This document shows, one piece after another, positions 8,778 to 15,571 of a DNA stretch of 24,206 bases (its first letter is position 1; each line of letters begins with the position of its first letter). Both the position numbers and the translations under genes were made by a program. The stretch spans positions 1 to 24,206 of the IMG/VR virus record IMGVR_UViG_3300017598_000237; one strand, written 5' to 3'. The notes beneath the pieces are model-generated. The model saw only the letters and a list, made by a program, of their open reading frames with translations. It did no database searches and was not told where the DNA came from. Origin of the DNA: a virus.

Positions 8778-9319
8778 TAGTATGATACCCTATCTTTATT
8801 AACGAAGCATATCCAGTATTCGATTCTACCTGAATCGCATCTATATGGAAATACTTCTTTTATATTAAATTTATCATATACACCGTCAGTTATAATATTC
8901 AATTTAGGTTTAACTGTATGGTTATCCCATGTAAATTCTAATATCTGATCTTCTGGTCTTGGTTCTACATCGAACTCAAAGAAATACGCATCCTTACCGC
9001 CCTGTAATATTCCCATAGGTGTTGATGCTTCGTGTGATTCAGGAGAAAACGATGGATCTCTCCTAGACATTATTAAAGTGTCAGTGTATTCATATGCGTG
9101 ACCATCCACGCCAGTCCTATATACTTCGTCATAATTTTCAGTCTTTTTGGTTGTATCGAATCGTCTATATATAATCCAATGTCCACGTTGAGGTTTAGAA
9201 ATAGATCCAAAAAGTAATTCATGCATCTCATCTCTTAAATTGATTTCGCCGTTGGTATCGACAACTGAACTTCCCCATAGATTACTTGTTTCTCTATAAT
9301 TCCAAAGTTTATTTGCCAT
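8777..9319 (-). CDS. Putative head closure (neck) protein
   Basis: 180 aa. The ATG at 9319 follows GGAG by about 8 bases. The sequence is beta-rich with the layout of phage head-closure or stopper proteins: an N-terminal helix ending in MHELLFG, GHWIIYRRFD, a tyrosine-rich strand, TLIMSRRD, PMGILQGG, YFFEFDVEPRPEDQI, then FNIKEVFPYRCDSGRIEYWIC near the C-terminus. Proteins of this type bind under the head-tail adaptor and close the DNA channel. The neighbours agree: a probable adaptor lies upstream and a probable tail terminator downstream, the latter coupled through a TAATG overlap. The call is inferred from pattern and order. Confidence 0.55.
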   Translation of the reverse strand: MANKLWNYRETSNLWGSSVVDTNGEINLRDEMHELLFGSISKPQRGHWIIYRRFDTTKKTENYDEVYRTGVDGHAYEYTDTLIMSRRDPSFSPESHEASTPMGILQGGKDAYFFEFDVEPRPEDQILEFTWDNHTVKPKLNIITDGVYDKFNIKEVFPYRCDSGRIEYWICFVNKDRVSY

Positions 9320-9357
9320 TAGAATGCTCCGATTATTGTCGATTGACTAGTTGCTTA

Positions 9358-10380
9358 CTACCCAATATTTTTTCTGTAAGTTCCATATTCACCAGAGTCA
9401 CGCCATGGTCCGGTAGTTCCATTATCTAGTACTTGTCTAGGTTGTCTACCCCACATAGGATCTCTCTGAGGATGGGTTATAAAACTATTATTTAAGGATT
9501 GTACAGTCCATTGAACTGACTTTCCTTGAAGAGCACCTATAGATATAGCTGCTTCTTTCATACAGTCCTCTAGTGCTTTTCTTGTATCACCAGGAGAACT
9601 TCCTCCATCTCCGCCACCATCATATGATATAGATAGTCCACCAAGACGTTTGGATGTATTTCCTCCGCCTCCACCACCTGCAGCTATAGCAGCATTAAGT
9701 AAAAGCATTCCAGTTGCACATGTTACCCATCTATTTAACTGTTCCGGAATAGTTGTATAATCACAACCATATGGATTAGTTCCATCTAAAAATTTACTGA
9801 TAGCAGTTAACGACATTTTATGTATCATTCTATTAACTGTATCGTCTGGTATAGAGTCAGCGATCGGGCCGACTACCAACCTTACTTGATCTACTGTAGA
9901 CCACAAAGGACAGTATTCACTAGTGAAAGAGAACTCATATTCACCTTCCATGTAATCTGTACTAGGTCCAAATAGACCACTAGCTGTTCCTGATATACCA
10001 CTAGGATATACAGTAACAGTGTATTCTGTATTATAACTTAACCATGAAGGAATCTCAGCTGATCCTGAAGCAGGAGGAGGTATAAGATAAACAGTATTTC
10101 CTCCTGATGGTGCTAATGTAAAGTAACCTAATCCTGCACCATATTTACCATACATTCTATCAGTCCATGCTGTGAATTGACTATCATCTGTCATAAACCT
10201 AACAGAGTAATAAAGTGAATTAGCACCAGAGTAAGTTAATTGATTTATCCATTCAGGATAAGTTCCTACATCTGTTCCAGAAGCTACTACAGTTAAAGCT
10301 GTATCGATTTCAGTAGATTGACCAATCTGCCATTCTGCTAAATTATAATTCATTGGAGCATCGAAATTTAATGTAACCAT
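9358..10380 (-). CDS. Putative head-tail adaptor with an N-terminal Ig-like domain
   Basis: 340 aa. The start overlaps the previous stop as TAATG at 10380, and the gene ends in the tandem stops TAG TAA. Two parts can be seen. Residues 1-155 are beta-rich, with VTLNFDAPM, TLAPSGGNTVYLIP, NTEYTVTVYPSGISG and EYEFSFTSEY, and resemble a prokaryotic Ig-like (Big_5-type) fold. Residues about 160-285 are helical (VDQVRLVVGPIADSIPDDTV, MIHKMSLTAISKF, LNRWVTCATGMLLLNAAIAA, a Gly loop, LGGLSISYDGGGDGG, TRKALEDCMKEAAISIGA), the helix-loop-helix layout of head-tail connector proteins of the HK97 gp6 / SPP1 gp15 type. I infer that the C-terminal part docks under the portal and the Ig-like part decorates the neck. 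A Gly-only run of six lies near residue 235. Confidence 0.6.
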   Translation of the reverse strand: MVTLNFDAPMNYNLAEWQIGQSTEIDTALTVVASGTDVGTYPEWINQLTYSGANSLYYSVRFMTDDSQFTAWTDRMYGKYGAGLGYFTLAPSGGNTVYLIPPPASGSAEIPSWLSYNTEYTVTVYPSGISGTASGLFGPSTDYMEGEYEFSFTSEYCPLWSTVDQVRLVVGPIADSIPDDTVNRMIHKMSLTAISKFLDGTNPYGCDYTTIPEQLNRWVTCATGMLLLNAAIAAGGGGGGNTSKRLGGLSISYDGGGDGGSSPGDTRKALEDCMKEAAISIGALQGKSVQWTVQSLNNSFITHPQRDPMWGRQPRQVLDNGTTGPWRDSGEYGTYRKNIG

Positions 10381-11000
10381 TATCCTAGGACCCCTTTTTC
10401 TGTTACTTGTATATAATCATACCAATCAACTCCTGATGGTATAACATCATTGAACGTTATAGCTATGTGTTGTGTATTTAATGGAATATTAGTTCCATAA
10501 TTATCTGGATTAGTTGAAGCAACAGAGAACGATATAGCACCTGATGTAGGTCCAGTAGACCCAGAAGGAACAACTGTTTCACCTACTGGTTCAGTAGGTT
10601 CTTCATCTTCGTCATCTCCTTCTGTAGGAGTGACAACACCACATGTAGTAAAATACCATACGGTATCATGCTCCAGTGGTGTTCCGTCATCTTTATCTAA
10701 TATACCTACAGATGCTAATACTGAATATCTAGTGTTTATCTTTAAATTTTCTGTTGGCGTAAATCGTGCAATGGCTTCTAATATAATAGGAACTCCTGAT
10801 GGAGGAGTTGCATATGCTTCAGTTGTTACTACTCCTTCAACAGGAAGGTAACTATCACGTTCATTTACAGTAAAATTTATATATGTTACAGTATTAGGAT
10901 CAACTGGTTCAGAGAACCTAGCTGTTATACCTGTATCTAAATATACATTTTGCTCATCACTACGTGGAAATCTTTCTTGTACTGTTAAAGGAGTTGCCAT
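10380..11000 (-). CDS. Ig-like (Big_5-type) virion protein
   Basis: 206 aa, ATG at 11000 with a weak SD (AAGAG) 10 bases after the previous gene. Residues about 5-120 have the signature of a bacterial Ig-like Big_5 domain: a start near ERFPRSDEQNVYLDT, then ITARFSEPVDPNTV, a middle strand, RFTPTENLKINTRYSVLAS, GI and a closing WYFTT. An acidic Asp/Glu/Pro-rich linker follows (125-150). A second domain then begins (about 158-200: SVASTNPDNYGTNIPLNT, IAITFNDVIPSG) but stops before it could be complete. The next gene starts on the stop codon and also begins with an Ig-like strand (VTLNFDAP). Ig-like domains on virions are usually exposed and may bind glycans or stabilise the particle. The role here, head or neck decoration, is inferred from position. 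Confidence 0.65.
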   Translation of the reverse strand: MATPLTVQERFPRSDEQNVYLDTGITARFSEPVDPNTVTYINFTVNERDSYLPVEGVVTTEAYATPPSGVPIILEAIARFTPTENLKINTRYSVLASVGILDKDDGTPLEHDTVWYFTTCGVVTPTEGDDEDEEPTEPVGETVVPSGSTGPTSGAISFSVASTNPDNYGTNIPLNTQHIAITFNDVIPSGVDWYDYIQVTEKGVLG

Positions 11001-11010
11001 TGTTTACTCT

Positions 11011-11655
11011 TTACTTTTCTATGTTAATAGTTTCTTCTGTTTCTGATTTAATTCCACCTACACCTTTTGTTGACTTATCTTTGATTTGTTTACGAATCAG
11101 TTTAACATACTGTTTTCTAGCTGCAGCCGTATCATTTCTTCCAGCATATTCACTTTCGTATAACTTTTCAAGTGTAGATAAACTTTTAATCTTTTTGATT
11201 TCTTCTTTAAAATCATCATACTTTAACTTAAGGAAATTAACGATCTTATCTAGCTCTCCGTCAACATATTCAAATCCTTTAGGATCATCATCATTAAACT
11301 TAGCTTGAGATCTGTCTCTATCCTTTCCGTATTCATATACAGTTGGTTTCTTAGGATTATAAACTTTAAGAATTCCAAGTTTAAGAGCTTTCTCAACTCT
11401 TACTAGATCTTCGTCATCTAGGTTAGGAATCTTAGCTGTAGGGTTTTCTTCTTCTTCCCTTTTTATATAACCTTTTTCTTTGGCTTCTTTGTCATCTTTC
11501 ATATCTGCTTTAGTAGCCATATCATAAAGACCCCTGTATAGTGAAATCCCTGATAAATCATCTACCCATTGTGCACCTTTAACTAACTCAACTACAACAC
11601 CGGGTTTTGCTAACCTTTTTACTTTAGGTTCTTTGTTTTCTTGTGGTTCTGCCAT
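11011..11655 (-). CDS. Unknown charged protein downstream of the major capsid protein
   Basis: 214 aa, very rich in Lys, Glu and Asp. The ATG at 11655 follows AAGGAA closely. No enzyme motif is recognised. Visible elements are an N-terminal KPGVVVELVKGAQWVDDLSG segment, a region of about 90-110 with LVRVEKALKLGILKVYNP, and a strongly helical, probably coiled stretch of about 135-185 (KIVNFLKLKYDDFKEEIKKI, TLEKLYESEY, ARKQYVKLIRKQI). The C-terminus is a short disordered tail. It lies between the capsid hairpin and the Ig-like gene. Small proteins in this place in other phages are head-completion or capsid-associated factors, but nothing in the sequence proves it. Confidence 0.6.
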   Translation of the reverse strand: MAEPQENKEPKVKRLAKPGVVVELVKGAQWVDDLSGISLYRGLYDMATKADMKDDKEAKEKGYIKREEEENPTAKIPNLDDEDLVRVEKALKLGILKVYNPKKPTVYEYGKDRDRSQAKFNDDDPKGFEYVDGELDKIVNFLKLKYDDFKEEIKKIKSLSTLEKLYESEYAGRNDTAAARKQYVKLIRKQIKDKSTKGVGGIKSETEETINIEK

Positions 11656-11680
11656 AACTTCCTTTCTGTTAATAAAGTGT

Positions 11681-11702
11681 AGTGGGGCCCGAAGACCCCA
11701 CT
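11681..11702 (-). terminator. cUUCGg-capped hairpin after the major capsid gene
   Basis: The 22-base minus-strand element pairs its first nine bases (AGTGGGGTC) with its last nine (GGCCCCACT), including one G-U pair, around a TTCG tetraloop closed by C-G. The UUCG tetraloop with this closing pair is exceptionally stable. The following bases (ACACTTTATTA) lack a real T run, so it is either a weak terminator or attenuator, or an RNA 3' stability element protecting the capsid message. It lies 25 bases after the capsid stop codon. Confidence 0.65.
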
Positions 11703-11726
11703 AACTTATATGTATCTAAGTTTATC

Positions 11727-12986
11727 TTAGTACGATGTACCACGAGATAGATCAGATAATGTAACAGCGTTGCTGTTTTCGAACTGGTAATTTCTTGCGA
11801 TCACTACGTTTCTAGCGATTGTAAGTGCTTTACCTTGTTCCATTAAACCGAAACCATAACGTTCTTTGATCTTAAGAGCTCTTATGTCTCTAGCAGGATC
11901 ATCAAATTCCTCTGTAGATACAGGATCTCTTGTTACAAGAAGTCCACAACGACTGGAGTCAACCATAACGATGTTAGTTCTTCCTGAATAAGGATCAGCT
12001 GCAGTACTTGCAGGAGGTGTATAAGGAACGAAAGGAGTAACCAATACCTGTAATGGAGAAGGAAGAAACTTAGGAGCGATCCAGTAGTTTGATCCAAGTG
12101 CATTAAGTGTATTTGTCCATGCAGACGCACCTATTTTTTGATTTCCAGCCTGAGCAAGAGTTTCTTGACCAGTTGCTGTAGTTCTAAGACCTTGACCCAT
12201 ATGAGAAGTTCCCCAACCAGCAGCACCTGAGCCTTGAGGCATTTGGCGAGTAGCTAGAGTAGATCCGTTAAGAACCTGTTCTCTCATTTCAGAGTCGGCC
12301 ATGAAAACTCTCCACGCAAGAGGATGCATGATCAATGTATCAGGTGTGAAACCACGTAGAAGTAATTCTGCGTACATATCCCATAAGTCAGTAGTAGTCA
12401 TTGAACCATTACCAGCTCCGGATATATCTCTACCTGAACAAGAACCATATATAGCGTTAGAAGGAGTTGTGTTATTGAAAACTTCAATACCAAACTCATT
12501 AAGCAAACGCATTGCGTATTGTTCTTTGTGACGAGCTAATGCACGTCCAGCAGCTCTTAGCCATAGGCCAATAACATCAAACTGATTGTCTGAAATCATT
12601 TCATCAGTAACTCTGATCATAAGACCATGTTTCTTGATGTTAACTGCTGTCATATCTCCACCATCCATTTGAAGATCGTTTTCTTTGTATTCAGTACCTT
12701 CTGCAACTTCAGAAGCAGCTAGAGCTCCTACTGCACCGATTTGAATACGTGTACCGCGTTCTAATCTTACTTCTTCGAAGAGATTAGGTACGATAACTAG
12801 ATTAGGTTCTAAAGCTTCTCTTACCACATTTTCAACTACCTGTGGAATGAATCTTGCTACGTCTGGAGACATAACGAGATCGCTAAAGCTAAGAGTTTCA
12901 TCTTGTAAGTGTCCGTTATTTGTGAAAGCGGTATACACTCTATTAAACGCTTTTAATTCTTTTTCGTCTTTGAAATTCATATTCAT
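11727..12986 (-). CDS. Major capsid protein (HK97 fold)
   Basis: 419 aa from the first ATG at 12986. A second in-frame ATG at 12980 is 9 bases from the end of the SD AAGGGGG, against 3 bases for the first, so a 417-aa product is at least as likely. HK97-type features: a helical N-arm (residues 1-60, with PDVARFIPQVVENVVREAL), an E-loop-like segment rich in Gly and Glu (about 80-115: TRIQIGAVG, VAEGTEYKE), the spine helix with its lead-in (KKHGLMIRVTDEMISD, then LWLRAAGRALARHKEQYAMRLL), and P- and A-domain strands such as TPDTLIMHPLAWRVFM and RYGFGLMEQGKAL. It forms the hexamers and pentamers of the shell. It lies after the protease-scaffold and probable decoration genes and is followed by a very stable hairpin, as suits the most abundant message. 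No cleavage site could be assigned by eye. Confidence 0.93.
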   Translation of the reverse strand: MNMNFKDEKELKAFNRVYTAFTNNGHLQDETLSFSDLVMSPDVARFIPQVVENVVREALEPNLVIVPNLFEEVRLERGTRIQIGAVGALAASEVAEGTEYKENDLQMDGGDMTAVNIKKHGLMIRVTDEMISDNQFDVIGLWLRAAGRALARHKEQYAMRLLNEFGIEVFNNTTPSNAIYGSCSGRDISGAGNGSMTTTDLWDMYAELLLRGFTPDTLIMHPLAWRVFMADSEMREQVLNGSTLATRQMPQGSGAAGWGTSHMGQGLRTTATGQETLAQAGNQKIGASAWTNTLNALGSNYWIAPKFLPSPLQVLVTPFVPYTPPASTAADPYSGRTNIVMVDSSRCGLLVTRDPVSTEEFDDPARDIRALKIKERYGFGLMEQGKALTIARNVVIARNYQFENSNAVTLSDLSRGTSY

Positions 12987-12989
12987 GTT

Positions 12990-12996
12990 CCCCCTT
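12990..12996 (-). promoter_or_regulatory. Ribosome binding site of the major capsid gene
   Basis: AAGGGGG on the minus strand, starting inside the stop codon of the previous gene. Spacing is 3 bases to the ATG at 12986 and 9 bases to the in-frame ATG at 12980. The second distance is nearer the usual optimum, so the start is ambiguous by two codons. Confidence 0.6.
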
Positions 12997-14095
12997 AGTT
13001 CGCTTGGAATTGGAATCTAGCCATTCCAAATCTTCCATCTTTAACTGCTGATACTATTGATGCTATTGTTGGTGTTAAGCCCTGTGCAGTTAGATAGTTG
13101 TAGGCAAAGATGAATAACCAATACGGAAGCCCACCAGTATCCGTACCCGCCATTTGTGAACCTTCGTAGGTATCAACATATTCTAACATATCTTTAGGAA
13201 ATCTTGTATCAAGTGTAATCAAACGACCAACAGTTTGAGTATCAATTGCATCTCCTGTCATAGTTGTAATACCTTCTGTTACATAGTTTCCACGTACATC
13301 AGGTTTGATTTGACAACCAGTTCTTGGAATAACTCCAGAAGGAATTGTCATATATGTCATAAGACGTAAAGCGTTAGCAACTGCACTGTCGTCAGCTGTA
13401 GCTTCTGCAGCAAGAGCAGTATCATAATCAGTTCCAGCATCTTCTCTTACAAATGGACATGTAATAAAGTAATCATTTACGATACCCCATTTATCCCACA
13501 TATTATAGTTAAGGTTTTTACCCCTAATGTCTTGATACATGTCACCCATTGCGAAACCAATAGGAAGGTTTCCAGATATTAACCAACCCTCTACAGCATC
13601 ACCATCAGCTGCTAAAGCAGATGCGGATTTATATGTACCAACTGCAGCATCATTAGCTGTATATTCATAGGTACTAGCTGTTGTTCTAGCGTTACCACCA
13701 TTTGCAGGAACTAGAAGTCCGTTTACTACTTCATTATATCCCCAAAATGTTTCATCAACAGCAGTTGTTACTGTTGCGTTGTCTCTGTCCTGAAATACAG
13801 GAACTGTGCCACTTGCGTTTGGAACGCCTAATGGACCTTGAACTGCAGTTTCAGCTAGGTATTCACCTACGCCTAATGCAGATACTACTTTACCTTTGGT
13901 TATAACAACCCAATCTTCTGTGTTCACATCTTGGAACTGTACAGGTAGATATTTGGAAGGATAAAATACTTCCGCAACTCTCTGACCTTCAGATTGTTCA
14001 ATATTATAACGAAGCTTACTCTTTAGAGTTTTAGCAGGTGCCCCTCTAAGAGATTGCTTTGCGGCATTTCCAGTGTTAAATGTTAATTCTGCCAT
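12995..14095 (-). CDS. Probable capsid decoration / minor head protein
   Basis: 366 aa, ATG at 14095 after GAGGAG (9 bases). It lies between the protease-scaffold gene and the major capsid gene, where decoration (cement) proteins are often encoded. The sequence is beta-rich and low in charge. Around residues 45-110 it reads YLPVQFQDVNTEDWVVITKG, KVVSALGVGEYLAETAV, ASGTVPVFQDRDN, the pattern of short barrels in DUF2190- or lambda D-like cement proteins. The later part (170-366) has more aromatic residues and ends in an Ala/Gln-rich helix. It is too long for a simple cement protein, so it may have two domains. An alternative is a second capsid-shell protein. The function is inferred from place and pattern only. 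Confidence 0.55.
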   Translation of the reverse strand: MAELTFNTGNAAKQSLRGAPAKTLKSKLRYNIEQSEGQRVAEVFYPSKYLPVQFQDVNTEDWVVITKGKVVSALGVGEYLAETAVQGPLGVPNASGTVPVFQDRDNATVTTAVDETFWGYNEVVNGLLVPANGGNARTTASTYEYTANDAAVGTYKSASALAADGDAVEGWLISGNLPIGFAMGDMYQDIRGKNLNYNMWDKWGIVNDYFITCPFVREDAGTDYDTALAAEATADDSAVANALRLMTYMTIPSGVIPRTGCQIKPDVRGNYVTEGITTMTGDAIDTQTVGRLITLDTRFPKDMLEYVDTYEGSQMAGTDTGGLPYWLFIFAYNYLTAQGLTPTIASIVSAVKDGRFGMARFQFQAN

Positions 14096-14101
14096 AACTT
14101 A

Positions 14102-15571
14102 TTACTCCTCTGTTTCATCATCTGCGAAAATAAGGCTTTTCACAGTGTCTTCTCTTGTTACTTTTACTTCTTTATCTTTGGTAGAGTCTTCAACATCTTT
14201 AGATTCATCACTATCAGATGTTTCGCCACTATCAGAAGCTTCAATTTTTTTAACGATCATTTCGATCGGTTCTTCTTTTTCTAAATCAGAAATAGAATCT
14301 GTTAGACTTTCGTCAGATCTCTTAGCAAGTTCTGCTTTATAGTCAGCAATTTCTTTTTCATCTTTAAGATCTTTTACGTCTTTCTTTTGGAGACCTTCAC
14401 GTAATGCGAATACTTTATCAACCAAATTCATATGAACGATTGTTTTAAGATCAGCATTTTCTTTTTCCAAACTGTCAGCGTTTTCCTTTAGAGATTCAAT
14501 TTCTTTCTCTTTATCTTCGACTGTAGTTTCTAGTGTTCTAGCTTTTTCGTCTAAAGCTTGCATACCAGAAAGTTGTGTATCTTTGTCAGCCAAAGCATCA
14601 GAGATATGTTTCTGAACATCATCTCTTGCAAGGATGTCTTCTAATTTTAAGCTCATAAGCTCCTCTCTTTGCATTGTAGGATTGTCTTCTTTCGAATCAT
14701 AACCCAATGTTTTGGCCCTCTTATCAACACAGGCCAGTAGTTTTGTTTTATTACCAGAACCATTATAGTTATCAAGTATAGATCGTACTAATTCGATTTG
14801 TTCACAATCTGTAATTGGTAAAGATTTATTTGGTCCGCAGAAATCAGACGCAGGAAGTTCTTTTCTTGCAGTAGCAGAAATTCTTGCATCTTCATCTAAT
14901 TTATCGTTTAACTCTTTCATAGCCCAATAGGCCATCTCAAGATCGTCTTCAGTGTGATCAGTCCAGTCCTCTGTTTCATCTTTATCAGTAGATACTTCAT
15001 CAATCATGAAAACGTGTTTACTATCTTCTTTCTTATTATTAACATGCATACCAGTAGTTTCTTCTTCATCCATTCTTAATGTTGAAGCATACTCATCTGC
15101 AGGTGAGTTAACGTATGAGCATTCAGTGTATTTCATTCCACCTAGTTCCCAAAAACATTTTTCTCCATCATACACTTTACCACGAACATGTTCACATAAA
15201 CCTTCATCAGCTATGTTGTGATCACAAATCGAGCAGCGTACACTACTTACATCACATCCAATAGAAACAGTATTATATCTACCATCTCTTATTTTCTGTA
15301 CTGCATCCATATCAGATATTACTGCACGAAGACGTATATGTCCCTTTGGTAAATTGGTTCCACTTCCATACTTCTCATCTTCTACATATTGAGCTGCAAT
15401 AACATACCCAATGGCATCTGACTTTTTATCATGGTGACGTAATATAGGTTTATTAAATGGTGTAACCCATGTATCTACAGCAGCTCTCATGTGATCTTCT
15501 AGGTACCAAGTATTGTTACCGTTCACAAATCCAGCATGTGTAGCATCGATAGTAGCTATATATTTAACCAT
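14102..15571 (-). CDS. Head maturation protease joined to a scaffold-like coiled coil
   Basis: 489 aa from ATG 15571, chosen over the in-frame TTG at 15574 because AAGGAG lies 6 bases from the ATG. The start overlaps the portal stop by 8 bases. Residues 1-165 look like a herpesvirus-type/U35 prohead serine protease: candidate His (RHH, 46-47) before an IGYV strand, GHIRLRAVISD, then GRYNTVSIG with candidate Ser103, and NSPADEYA. A Cys/His cluster follows the serine (C113, C116, H118, C126, H128, C139, C151) and may bind zinc. Residues about 235-292 (ELPASDFCGPNKSLPITDC ... LACVDKRAKTLGYD) resemble a module found in several phage proteins (DUF6582-like). Residues about 315-440 are an acidic Lys/Glu coiled coil, as in internal scaffolds, and the tail is acidic. 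One gene therefore appears to supply protease and scaffold, comparable in logic to lambda C/Nu3. Confidence 0.85.
   Translation of the reverse strand: MVKYIATIDATHAGFVNGNNTWYLEDHMRAAVDTWVTPFNKPILRHHDKKSDAIGYVIAAQYVEDEKYGSGTNLPKGHIRLRAVISDMDAVQKIRDGRYNTVSIGCDVSSVRCSICDHNIADEGLCEHVRGKVYDGEKCFWELGGMKYTECSYVNSPADEYASTLRMDEEETTGMHVNNKKEDSKHVFMIDEVSTDKDETEDWTDHTEDDLEMAYWAMKELNDKLDEDARISATARKELPASDFCGPNKSLPITDCEQIELVRSILDNYNGSGNKTKLLACVDKRAKTLGYDSKEDNPTMQREELMSLKLEDILARDDVQKHISDALADKDTQLSGMQALDEKARTLETTVEDKEKEIESLKENADSLEKENADLKTIVHMNLVDKVFALREGLQKKDVKDLKDEKEIADYKAELAKRSDESLTDSISDLEKEEPIEMIVKKIEASDSGETSDSDESKDVEDSTKDKEVKVTREDTVKSLIFADDETEE

Noticed and set aside
10380-10430. Programmed -1 frameshift joining the Ig-like and adaptor genes
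   Set aside because: The downstream frame is open only about 16 codons upstream of its ATG and the A/G run (AAAAAGGGG) is not a proper X XXY YYZ slippery site in frame; TAATG re-initiation explains the junction.
11933-12130. Minus-strand 65-codon frame within the capsid gene
   Set aside because: Alternative-frame shadow of the major capsid gene, Leu-rich from frame offset, with no SD.
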